DNA from: Candidatus Saccharimonadota bacterium
Lineage (GTDB): Bacteria > Patescibacteriota > Saccharimonadia > Saccharimonadales > Saccharimonadaceae
DNA length: 34,730 nt
Reading direction: 5' to 3'
NCBI GenBank assembly: GCA_027492975.1
Contig: JAPUDS010000027.1
Location: 8,570 to 43,299 of the forward strand
The position numbers and the translations under genes are program-made. Numbering within the stretch: position 1 is the stretch's first letter; each line of letters begins with the position of its first letter. Shown one piece after another: positions 6,786 to 14,181 of the stretch. Under the pieces are notes generated by a model. The model was given only the letters and a program-made list of their open reading frames with translations, did not search any database and was not told where the DNA came from.

Positions 6786-8003
6786 TTATTCTTTTTTATT
6801 CTTCTTGCGCCTAAGAAATGCAGGTGTATCGGACTCATCTTCATCGACATTGCGCCAAATATTTGTCGGATCTTCGTCTTCGGTTGCAAAATGTGTCACA
6901 CCGGATGCCTCTTGCTGCTCACTTTCAACATCAATATCGCCAGCAGCCGTAGCAACAGCGTCTTCACTCACCTCGGACTCAGATGTCTCGACGCTGCTAC
7001 CTGAAAACGAGGTATCATCATACGCAGCGGCTTGATCCTGAAAATACTGGCTATCGAAGCCGGTTGCAATAACGGTAATGATAAGCTCATCTTCCATCTC
7101 TGGCTTCAAGGTTGCCCCAAAGATAATATTTGCATCAGGAGCAACAGCACTAGTGATAATCTCCGCAGCTTCTTGGATTTCGCTCATACTCATGTCGTAT
7201 CCGCCAGTAACATTGAACAGAACACCCTTTGCGCCATCGATAGAAACCTCGATAAGCGGAGATTCTATGGCCTGCTGAGCAGCCTGAGCAGCACGGTTGT
7301 CGCCGCTCGCCCGTCCGATACCCATAAGAGCCGACCCGGCATGACTCATGATTGCTTTCACATCCGCAAAGTCAAGATTTATCAAACCGTGTTCGGTAAT
7401 AAGTTCTGATATACCCTGAACACCTTGCCGCAGTACATCATCAGCAATTTTGAACGTTTCTAGGAGAGGTGTCCGGCGATCAATCGTCTGAAGTAGTCGG
7501 TCGTTTGGAATCGTAATAAGCGTGTCCACCTGACGACCGAGGTGAGCAATCGCCCACTCGGCATTCTGACGTCGTTTTTCACCTTCAAAACTGAACGGCT
7601 TTGTCGCAACACCAACAACCAACACGCCCATTTCCTTTGCGATCTGCGCAACAACATGTCCAGCACCAGAACCAGTGCCGCCGCCAGCACCGATAGTCAC
7701 AAACGCCATATCGGCGCCCTCAAGGGCCTTCTTTATTTCATCTGTAGACTCCTCTGCGGCCGCTTGACCGACTTTCGGATCAGCACCGGCACCGAGACCA
7801 CGCGTCGTCGACTTACCGATATGAATCTTTGTGTCGGCTTTTGAGTTATGGAGCGCTTGAGCGTCAGTGTTCACAGCAATAAACTGAACACCGGTTAGTC
7901 CGGCCTCCTTCATGCGGTTGACAGCAGAGCCACCGGCCCCACCGACACCTATGACTTTGATGTTTGCGAATGTTTGGATTGCTGCTGGTTGTACTTCAGG
8001 CAT
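6786..8003 (-). CDS. ftsZ: cell division GTPase FtsZ
   Basis: This tubulin-like GTPase polymerises into the division ring. The 405-residue protein has the N-terminal [17 protein letters not shown], the GTP-binding signature [11 protein letters not shown] and the T7-type loop segment ([11 protein letters not shown]). A variable acidic linker follows (about 320-390), then the C-terminal peptide [14 protein letters not shown], the docking site for FtsA. The length is typical. The ATG at 8003 is preceded by GGGAG 13 nt upstream. ftsA lies immediately upstream on the same strand. The 103-bp gap carries a TATACT -10 box (8041-8036) and repeated TTGTTCAC elements, so ftsZ probably has its own promoter. 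Confidence 0.97.
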   Translation of the reverse strand: MPEVQPAAIQTFANIKVIGVGGAGGSAVNRMKEAGLTGVQFIAVNTDAQALHNSKADTKIHIGKSTTRGLGAGADPKVGQAAAEESTDEIKKALEGADMAFVTIGAGGGTGSGAGHVVAQIAKEMGVLVVGVATKPFSFEGEKRRQNAEWAIAHLGRQVDTLITIPNDRLLQTIDRRTPLLETFKIADDVLRQGVQGISELITEHGLINLDFADVKAIMSHAGSALMGIGRASGDNRAAQAAQQAIESPLIEVSIDGAKGVLFNVTGGYDMSMSEIQEAAEIITSAVAPDANIIFGATLKPEMEDELIITVIATGFDSQYFQDQAAAYDDTSFSGSSVETSESEVSEDAVATAAGDIDVESEQQEASGVTHFATEDEDPTNIWRNVDEDESDTPAFLRRKKNKKE

Positions 8004-8078
8004 TATGTATTATCTCCCACGTTTGTTCACAAATAGTATACATTGCTTTTGGCCTGTTGCATAGCACCAACAATAAAA

Positions 8079-8103
8079 TTGTTCACGTAACTTTAGTGAA
8101 CAA
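8079..8103 (-). terminator. inverted repeat between ftsA and ftsZ (terminator or operator)
   Basis: TTGTTCAC (8079-8086) and GTGAACAA (8096-8103) form an 8-bp stem with a 9-base loop, followed on the minus strand by TTTTATTG. This could be a weak terminator just after ftsA. A third copy of the same octamer lies at 8023-8030 in the ftsZ leader, within TTTGTTCACAAA, which suggests a protein-binding site instead. Confidence 0.5.
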
Positions 8104-8106
8104 AAA

Positions 8107-9363
8107 TTATGAACGAACTTTACCGATAACCCCTGTTATCTTGCTGCTGAGCGACTGGAAAAACGAGTTGCCCTTGTTGTTATGCTTGTCATTCATAGAC
8201 TGATTTGCATTCGAATTGCTCGTGAGATCACTGAGCATAAGTCCAACAGCTGCGGCATATGAAGGGTTCGAAACTTCCTCGCCAACACCCCCGAGGCCAG
8301 ATGCTTTACCAACTCGAGCACTCAGCGACAATGCTTGTTTTGCATAGTCTGCAATCCCTTTGAGCTCTGCACCACCACCAACGAGAACAACGCCACCCGG
8401 CAGTTTCTGAACTCGACCAACTTTTTTTAGTTCCGCAGTAATTTGTTCAAACATCTCCTCTAAACGTGCATCGACTATCATGTCTATAATTGCTGTTTCG
8501 AATTCATGCTTTGCCCCGTCAACAACGACTTGTACTTTTTCCTCTTTACCGCGTCGAAAATCCGAATGCGCCACAGCATGTTCAAGCTTCACCTTTTCGG
8601 CAACATCGAGATCAACCTTTAACCCGATCGCAAGATCATTGGTTATGTTGTTACCACCGACCGGAAGCACCGCAACATGGATAAGGTCGCCTTCATCAAA
8701 CACAACGACATTCGTTGTGCTGTTGCCTATATCCACAAGAAGTACTCCGTTCTCCATTTGCTGGTCGCCCAAAACCGCCCGTGACGAGCCTAGGCCCGCC
8801 AACATAATATTGCTGACTCGCGTCTCTGTCATCTCACACGCTTTTTCAAGATTTTTCACATGCGGTGCAAGCGCTGTGATAACATATGCGTCGACTTCCA
8901 AACGAACACCTGTCATCCCGAGTGGATCTTTGATGTTTTCCTGTCCATCCAGCTGGTAGCTGCGCGGTGTCACTTCGACAATTTCGCGGTTCGCCGGTAA
9001 CTGAACAACTGTTGCCGCTTCTTCAACGCGAGCGATATCATCGCCATTGATCTCATGTCCAGCAGAGCCGACTGCGATAACGCCCTTTGAGGCAAGACCC
9101 ACGATATGGGCGCCATTGACGCTAACTGTCGCACTAGCAATCTGATGACCACTCATTCGTTCGGCTGCTTCCAGCGCTTTATCTATCGCTTGGGCGGTAT
9201 TGACCAAGTTAACAACAGTTCCTTTTCGCATGCCCGTATTGGGTTCTGACGCGACTCCAACTATCGTCGGCACTCCGGTCTGTTCGTCAAAATGTCCGAC
9301 AACGACACGGACACGTGACGTACCGATATCGAGACCAACTGCATATCGAGATGTATCTTGCAT
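8107..9363 (-). CDS. ftsA: cell division protein FtsA
   Basis: This actin-like ATPase tethers FtsZ filaments to the membrane. The 418-residue protein has YAVGLDIGTSRVRVVVG (phosphate 1 loop), the SHS2/1C domain region, LLVDIGNSTTNVVVF (phosphate 2), VVLVGGGAELKGI (adenosine motif), and the C-terminal amphipathic helix FFQSLSSKITGVIGKVRS that binds the membrane. It lies between map and ftsZ, the usual ftsA-ftsZ order. The -10 box TATACT (minus strand, 9377-9372) ends only 8 nt before the ATG at 9363, so the mRNA is probably leaderless. No MreB or FtsQ gene is adjacent. Confidence 0.96.
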   Translation of the reverse strand: MQDTSRYAVGLDIGTSRVRVVVGHFDEQTGVPTIVGVASEPNTGMRKGTVVNLVNTAQAIDKALEAAERMSGHQIASATVSVNGAHIVGLASKGVIAVGSAGHEINGDDIARVEEAATVVQLPANREIVEVTPRSYQLDGQENIKDPLGMTGVRLEVDAYVITALAPHVKNLEKACEMTETRVSNIMLAGLGSSRAVLGDQQMENGVLLVDIGNSTTNVVVFDEGDLIHVAVLPVGGNNITNDLAIGLKVDLDVAEKVKLEHAVAHSDFRRGKEEKVQVVVDGAKHEFETAIIDMIVDARLEEMFEQITAELKKVGRVQKLPGGVVLVGGGAELKGIADYAKQALSLSARVGKASGLGGVGEEVSNPSYAAAVGLMLSDLTSNSNANQSMNDKHNNKGNSFFQSLSSKITGVIGKVRS

Positions 9364-9371
9364 ATGTCTAT

Positions 9372-9401
9372 AGTATACCTAGCGAAGGCCAAAAACTGCA
9401 A
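9372..9401 (-). promoter_or_regulatory. ftsA promoter, predicted leaderless
   Basis: On the minus strand TTGCAG (9401-9396) precedes TATACT (9377-9372) with an 18-bp spacer. Eight bases separate the -10 box from the ftsA ATG, and no ribosome-binding site is visible. Confidence 0.5.
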
Positions 9402-9408
9402 ATTAGCC

Positions 9409-10173
9409 CTATATCTTTGTAAGAATTTCTGCGCCGCTCTCCGTTATCAGGATAGTATGTTCAGCATAAGCGCTCAGGCTACCATCTCGCGTGGCGATAG
9501 TCCAACCATCAGCAAGCTGTATGATTTTTTCACTGCCAAGCGTCGTGATCGGTTCTATCGCAATCGTATCGCCTGGTTGTAGTAGTGGACCGGTACCCTT
9601 CTGACCATAATTCGGTACATCCGGCGGCATATGCATTTCAAACCCAACACCATGGCCAACCAGTTCGCGAACTATACCAAGTCCGCCTATGCGCAGTACT
9701 TCCTCGACCGCAGCAGATATATCGCCAACCCTCGTGGGCCCTTGTATAGCATCGATACCGGCATATAAAGCTCGCTCAGTGTAGTCGAGCAACCGTTTCA
9801 CGTCGCCGCGCGGCGTTTCGTCGACAACGACAGCAAAGCCAGCATCCACACACATACCGCGGTAACGTATCACCATGTCAAAACTCACGACGTCACCTTT
9901 CTTAAATACATAGTCAGTCGGAACGCCGTGCACCACCTCATCGTTCGTCGATATGCAAATAACCCCAGGAAAGTTAACGCTTGACTCTTTATAGGTCGGT
10001 ACGGCCCCGTAATGAGCAATTCGTTCTGCCGTAAACTCATCGACGTCATGTTCGCTGAGGCCAGCGTGAACAAACTCGCGAATTTCATGAAAAATTGTTG
10101 CGAGAATTTTCCCGCCTTCACGCATTGCGTCGATTTGTTCGGAAGTTTTCGCTCCTGTCAGGAGTTTTCCCAT
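9409..10173 (-). CDS. map: methionine aminopeptidase, type I
   Basis: The enzyme removes the initiator methionine after deformylation. The 254-residue protein shows all five metal ligands in order: the two Asp in VSFDMVIRYRGMCVDAG, the His in VGHGVGFEMHMPP, the Glu in IAIEPITTLG, and the Glu in AYAEHTILIT. The length is normal for the short, single-domain type Ia form. The start overlaps the end of adk by 16 nt, indicating translational coupling. Its partner activities, def and fmt, are encoded about 6 kb away on the other strand. Confidence 0.96.
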   Translation of the reverse strand: MGKLLTGAKTSEQIDAMREGGKILATIFHEIREFVHAGLSEHDVDEFTAERIAHYGAVPTYKESSVNFPGVICISTNDEVVHGVPTDYVFKKGDVVSFDMVIRYRGMCVDAGFAVVVDETPRGDVKRLLDYTERALYAGIDAIQGPTRVGDISAAVEEVLRIGGLGIVRELVGHGVGFEMHMPPDVPNYGQKGTGPLLQPGDTIAIEPITTLGSEKIIQLADGWTIATRDGSLSAYAEHTILITESGAEILTKI

Positions 10174-10712
10174 CCGCTCGCAACCTCTGTATAAATACGA
10201 TCATGAATCTCCCCCGCAGTGCCCGTACCATCGAGATGAACTATACGCAGCCCCTGTTCCGCGAAATTTCCAAGAATCGGGTACATCTTTTGCCGGTAAT
10301 TCGCCATACGTTTCGCGATAATCTCTGGTGTATCTTCCATCCGTGCTCGCCGTGCAAGCCGCCGCGCTATCTCATTTTCTGGAACCTCAAGCGCTATAAC
10401 AAGATCTATTTTCTGGTTATTCTTCTCAAGATATTTAGCAAGCCACTCTGCCTGTGCCCTGGTTCTTGGAAATCCGTCAACGATAATGTCCGGATAGTTT
10501 TCCTCGAGTGCTTTTTGGATCGCCTCGTCAAATACACCATACGTAAGCTCGTCGCTGACAAGTTCACCTGCTTTAAGAAGCATGATCACTTCAGGGTCCT
10601 CGCTTTGACGAAGCATTTCACCGGTACTCAGCCATTTCCAGCCAAGCCGAACCGCAAGCATCTGTCCTTGTAAACTTTTTCCCGCACCCGTAGGACCAAA
10701 CAATAAAATCAT
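10158..10712 (-). CDS. adk: adenylate kinase family nucleoside monophosphate kinase
   Basis: The enzyme interconverts ATP + AMP and 2 ADP. The 184-residue protein starts with the P-loop ILLFGPTGAGKSLQGQMLA and has the AMP-binding LSTGEMLR and VDGFPRTRAQAEWL, then the short-lid region RRLARRARMEDTPEIIAKR. There is no four-cysteine zinc lid, and it is about 30 residues shorter than the E. coli enzyme, so this is the short-lid form. The order yqeY-adk-map is preserved within a tightly packed minus-strand run. Uridylate/cytidylate kinase is a less likely alternative, given the AMP-site residues. Confidence 0.9.
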   Translation of the reverse strand: MILLFGPTGAGKSLQGQMLAVRLGWKWLSTGEMLRQSEDPEVIMLLKAGELVSDELTYGVFDEAIQKALEENYPDIIVDGFPRTRAQAEWLAKYLEKNNQKIDLVIALEVPENEIARRLARRARMEDTPEIIAKRMANYRQKMYPILGNFAEQGLRIVHLDGTGTAGEIHDRIYTEVASGWENS

Positions 10713-10760
10713 ATATCCGCGCTATACCTTACTGTTACTTTGTTGATGAGTTACATCTGA

Positions 10761-11213
10761 TTATAACGATTCTTTGACGAGTTTGGCAACAAGTCCACCA
10801 TCAGCCGTGTTGCCGACTTTTGCCTTGACAGCACCTATAACCCGCCCCATATCCTTCGGCCCTTCGGGCTTCAACTCACCTATCACCTCTTGAATAACAC
10901 GTAAAAGTTCAGTCTCTCCTATCTGTTCCGGCAAATACGCACCGAGAATTGCTTTTTCGATTCGCTCTTTTTCGGCACTTGCGGTGTTACCGCCCTTGTC
11001 GAAAAGCTCGGCGGCTTCGTCGCGTTTTTTCGCTTCGCGAGCAACTATCTGTTCTATGGCTGACTCATCGAGACCGGTATCACGTACTCGTTTTGCAACT
11101 TCCTCGTTTAAAATCGCCGCCTTTAGTCCTTGCAAGGTCTGTGTTTTTACTTCATCACGAGCAAGCATCGCCGATTTCAGGTCGGCGTTGATACGATCTT
11201 TTAGGGTGGTCAT
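10761..11213 (-). CDS. GatB/YqeY domain protein
   Basis: The 150-residue protein is a stand-alone YqeY-type helical domain: MTTLKDRINADLKSAMLARD, KRRDEA-type helices (AREAKKRDEAAELFDKGG), AYLPEQIGETEL, and the C-terminal GPKDMGRVIGAVKAKVGN followed by DGGLVAKLVKESL. The same domain forms the tail of GatB, where it contacts tRNA; the free-standing version has no settled role. The ATG overlaps the rpsU stop (TAATG), the common rpsU-yqeY arrangement, so both are translated from one mRNA. Confidence 0.93.
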   Translation of the reverse strand: MTTLKDRINADLKSAMLARDEVKTQTLQGLKAAILNEEVAKRVRDTGLDESAIEQIVAREAKKRDEAAELFDKGGNTASAEKERIEKAILGAYLPEQIGETELLRVIQEVIGELKPEGPKDMGRVIGAVKAKVGNTADGGLVAKLVKESL

Positions 11214-11428
11214 TAGCGAACTCCGAGGCGGATTTTCTGCATCTTGTCAGCTTTGCGCTCTTTGCGAATAATCGCTTTCTTGCGGCGCTCAGTCTTGCTG
11301 ATGTCTTTTGTGAACCGTTGGCGAATTTTCGCAGTTGCGAGTACGCCAGATTGCATAACCTTACGGTTAAAACGGCGAATCAGATTTTCATTCGCCTCTC
11401 GTTCGTCTTTACGGGTAACTTGAATCAT
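11213..11428 (-). CDS. rpsU: 30S ribosomal protein bS21
   Basis: A small basic protein of the 30S platform that lies near the anti-Shine-Dalgarno end of 16S rRNA. The 71 residues begin MIQVTRKDEREANENLIRRF and continue with NRKVMQSGVLATAKIRQRF and a strongly basic C-terminal helix (RRKKAIIRKERKADKM). The length is normal. The start is preceded by AGAGGAG-like bases. It lies between recJ and yqeY. Confidence 0.92.
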   Translation of the reverse strand: MIQVTRKDEREANENLIRRFNRKVMQSGVLATAKIRQRFTKDISKTERRKKAIIRKERKADKMQKIRLGVR

Positions 11429-11458
11429 ACTCGAAACATTCTAACAGAGGAGAATAAC

Positions 11459-13093
11459 TTATGCAAGCTCTAAACGAACCAATCGTCCTTCAACATTCCG
11501 CCGTCCCTGCCATTCGTTCAGCGTCAGCTCAAGCCAGACATCAACTTGCTCGCCGATATCTTCGGTGTATGTATCCGCCATCCGCCAGGCAACGACACTA
11601 AAGTACCGGCCTTTCTCATCTTCAAAAGTATAATGAACATGCTGTCCGTCGCTTCCCATGACACGCCGTCCCGTCACGAGAACACTACGCACGCAAAATA
11701 CCGGCTCTGGGTTGCCGTTACCACACGGTTCCAGTCGCGAAAGTTCTGCAAGAAGTTGTTCGTCAAAACCACCAAACCCATCGACCGTCACATCTGCTTT
11801 TGCGAGAAAATGCCGTTCTTGATTTTCCAGTTTCAGTGTCTTATGGTACGTATTGATCGATGTGCGCCATTCGGCGATCCTCACCGTTTCGAGCGTCACT
11901 CCGGCCGCTAGTTTGTGTCCACCGCCTTTGATTAGCAACTTCTCGGTTGCTCGAATCCCCTCAACAGCTGAAAAATCACCGAAACTTCGCGCCGAACCCT
12001 TCGCAGTACCGTCACTCAGCTCTTGCAGTACAAAGGCCGGTTTACGGTACGTCTCGAGAAGTTTCGCAGCAACAATTCCTATGATCCCATGACTCCAGGT
12101 CGGGTCGCTCACAACAAGCACCGGATCCTGCTCATAGAGTAGTGCTTGCTCTGATGCAGCCGCAAATATCCTATCTTGTTCCGCACGGCGCTCTAGGTTA
12201 AGCGCATCCAGTTCTTCGGCAAGTGAAAGCGCCTTCTTGCCGTCGGTTGCCGTCAAAAGGTCTAGCGCATACTGAGCGGTTTTTAACCGACCAGAAGCAT
12301 TGAGCCGCGGCCCAAGTCCGAAACCAAGCGCTCTGGCAGTCACTTTATCCGGCTCGATACGTGCAACAGCTAGAAGCATTTTTAGCCCTATGCGCCGTGT
12401 TCGCTGCATAACTTTGAGCCCCCAAAAAACATTCGCGCGATTTTCTCCGGTCAGCTCCACTACATCACACACCGTCCCAAATGCCACCAGATCAAGCAAC
12501 CATTTTTCTTGCCCTTCCGGCAATCCCTCTAGTTTTGTTTGAAGCGCCTGAACGAGTTTAAATGCTACACCAACCCCTGCTAGATCGATGAAAGGATATG
12601 AATGATCTTTTCTCTTTGGGTTAACGACTGCTACCGCCGCCGGCATAACATCCGCTACTGAGTGGTGGTCGGTGACGATAACGTCAAGCCCCAGACTATT
12701 CGCGTGATCTATCTCTGTATGACTCAAACTGCCGCAATCCACTGTTACAACCAGCTGGCCGCCCTCGTCGGCTATTTTTTCAAGCGCATCGCTACTAAGC
12801 CCATACCCTTCGACAAACCGATTTGGTATGAACACACTCGCGTCTATGCCAAACTTTGTAAAACTGTCGATTAAAACTGTCGATGCTGTCAAGCCATCGA
12901 TATCGTAGTCGCCATATATGACAACTCGTTCTTTATTTTTCTGAGCCCGTACGAGCCGTTTGACTGCCTTTTCCATATCTGGCAGTAAAAACGGATCATG
13001 CTTCTCCGCCTCATAATCAGGCGCGAGAAAAGCCTCCCGGGCGGCTTTGGTTGTGTACCCGCGAGACTTCAGTATCTCATCTACCAGATTCAT
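11459..13093 (-). CDS. recJ: single-stranded-DNA exonuclease RecJ
   Basis: RecJ degrades single-stranded DNA 5' to 3' in recombination and repair. The 544-residue protein has the DHH-family motifs: VVIYGDYDIDGLTAST (motif I), VVTVDCG (motif II), VIVTDHHSV (motif III), and GVGVAFKLVQAL. The DHHA1 part has FGLGPRLNASGRL and KGSARSFGDFSAVEGIR...KGGGHKLAAGVTL. A C-terminal OB-like region follows. The length matches short bacterial RecJ. The start at 13093 is 8 nt after the stop of the winged-helix gene, so the two share a transcript. Confidence 0.95.
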   Translation of the reverse strand: MNLVDEILKSRGYTTKAAREAFLAPDYEAEKHDPFLLPDMEKAVKRLVRAQKNKERVVIYGDYDIDGLTASTVLIDSFTKFGIDASVFIPNRFVEGYGLSSDALEKIADEGGQLVVTVDCGSLSHTEIDHANSLGLDVIVTDHHSVADVMPAAVAVVNPKRKDHSYPFIDLAGVGVAFKLVQALQTKLEGLPEGQEKWLLDLVAFGTVCDVVELTGENRANVFWGLKVMQRTRRIGLKMLLAVARIEPDKVTARALGFGLGPRLNASGRLKTAQYALDLLTATDGKKALSLAEELDALNLERRAEQDRIFAAASEQALLYEQDPVLVVSDPTWSHGIIGIVAAKLLETYRKPAFVLQELSDGTAKGSARSFGDFSAVEGIRATEKLLIKGGGHKLAAGVTLETVRIAEWRTSINTYHKTLKLENQERHFLAKADVTVDGFGGFDEQLLAELSRLEPCGNGNPEPVFCVRSVLVTGRRVMGSDGQHVHYTFEDEKGRYFSVVAWRMADTYTEDIGEQVDVWLELTLNEWQGRRNVEGRLVRLELA

Positions 13094-13101
13094 GTGTCAG
13101 C

Positions 13102-13416
13102 TTACGCGTCGTTTGGATTTGTCCGCTTGCGGCCAGCCTGTGCCTGCTGTGACTTTATAACGATACTCTGCAGCTCTTTGAAAATAACGAAATGCTTGTT
13201 GGTGGAGTAAATCTTCGTATTGCCCTGTTTCTCACTTGTTAAAAATCCAACTTTTTCAAGCCGCTTCAGCTCACGCTGGATATTACCCGGATCTTCTTTT
13301 ATAAGTTTAGCGAGTCCTCGAACATGAGTGCGAAAATCGGGATACTTCGCATATACAACGATGATTTTCCTCCGGACCCTTGATGTGATGAAAACATCTA
13401 ACATAGTACGAAACAC
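13102..13416 (-). CDS. ArsR/MarR-like winged-helix DNA-binding protein
   Basis: The 104-residue protein starts FITSRVRRKIIVVYAKYP and has a predicted helix-turn-helix (HVRGLAKLIKEDPGNIQRELKRLEKVG), then the wing FLTSEKQGNTKIYSTNK, followed by a helix and a basic tail. This is the winged-helix type seen next to nucleotidyltransferases and in ArsR-like regulators. No metal-binding cysteine is present. AAGGGGTG is the ribosome-binding site. It heads the recJ-rpsU run and has its own promoter, so it could regulate that operon or itself; its target is not known. Confidence 0.75.
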   Translation of the reverse strand: MFRTMLDVFITSRVRRKIIVVYAKYPDFRTHVRGLAKLIKEDPGNIQRELKRLEKVGFLTSEKQGNTKIYSTNKHFVIFKELQSIVIKSQQAQAGRKRTNPNDA

Positions 13417-13446
13417 CCCTTACGTTTATATCGTTTGTTGCTAATT

Positions 13447-13475
13447 ATTCTACATTCCCCGCTCGTGAATTGCAA
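13447..13475 (-). promoter_or_regulatory. promoter of the winged-helix/recJ operon
   Basis: On the minus strand TTGCAA (13475-13470) and TAGAAT (13452-13447) are separated by 17 bp, 31 bases before the start codon region. Confidence 0.65.
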
Positions 13476-13492
13476 GACAGATTTTCAGAAAA

Positions 13493-14146
13493 TTAACGCC
13501 AATTCAGCACATAGTTGTTGATAGTCGCAAGCGTTCCCTCCTGGTCAGGGACATCATTTACCTCATAATAATGATTTGTATCCAAGTAGTTATCTGTGAC
13601 ACCAAGAATATGTAGTTCATCACCAAGTATGTGCGCCCTATCTACTGCCGCAACGGAAGCTACCGGTGCCGCAATGATCGTCCTGAGTACGTGGAGCGGT
13701 TTCATAAATTCCGCAGCCGCCTCAAGACTCGCACCATTCGGAAGGCCATCCGAGAGAACGATAACATTCTGTTCGCGCAGCATTGACTCATCGACGATCC
13801 CCCCTGCCCCGAGCAGACGATTTATCCGACCCATAACTTCGCGTTTCCGATCTTCCAAGTAGCCATGAAATTCACTGTAGTACTCCTCTATCTCCCCAGT
13901 CGAAAACATACCGTTATAGACAAAAACTCCGTCTTGACCCAGTACTCCAAATGTCTGCCCTTCGCCTGGCACCTCTATTGCCTCAAAGAGTAGTAGCGTC
14001 AGTGTTGCGTGAATTTCTGCCGCAATCTGCAACCCTATCTGAACCGCGCCGTTACTCAGCGCTAAAATAACTGTATTTTCATAGCGGTACCGTTCAAGTT
14101 CCCGCGCCAACAGTACTCCCGCCTCCGCTCGCGATTCAAAATACAT
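13493..14146 (-). CDS. phosphoribosyltransferase-like protein, degenerate signature
   Basis: The protein is about 217 residues in the order of the predicted phosphoribosyltransferase family COG1926: FESRAEAGVLLARELERY, VILALSNGAVQIGLQIA (normally LPRGGVPV), a flexible hood of acidic residues, then VIVLSDGLPNGASLEAAAEF in place of the PRPP-binding DDGIATGAT. The first Asp of the PRPP motif is Ser, and Thr-Gly is Asn-Gly, so catalysis may be lost or the substrate changed. A longer frame reaches 14203, but the -10 box TATACT (14158-14153) lies 6 nt before the ATG at 14146, so that leaderless start is preferred. It is divergent from priA, with both promoters in 35 bp. Confidence 0.6.
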   Translation of the reverse strand: MYFESRAEAGVLLARELERYRYENTVILALSNGAVQIGLQIAAEIHATLTLLLFEAIEVPGEGQTFGVLGQDGVFVYNGMFSTGEIEEYYSEFHGYLEDRKREVMGRINRLLGAGGIVDESMLREQNVIVLSDGLPNGASLEAAAEFMKPLHVLRTIIAAPVASVAAVDRAHILGDELHILGVTDNYLDTNHYYEVNDVPDQEGTLATINNYVLNWR

Positions 14147-14181
14147 ATGTTTAGTATAACACCCCCCTGTATACTGGGTGT
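14147..14181. promoter_or_regulatory. 35-bp divergent promoter pair for the PRTase-like gene and priA
   Basis: Two -10 boxes, TATACT at 14158-14153 (minus strand) and TATACT at 14170-14175 (plus strand), each lie exactly 6 nt before a start codon (14146 minus, 14182 plus). Both transcripts would be leaderless. The two polymerases would overlap, so the genes may compete for transcription. The -35 boxes are weak. Confidence 0.6.
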
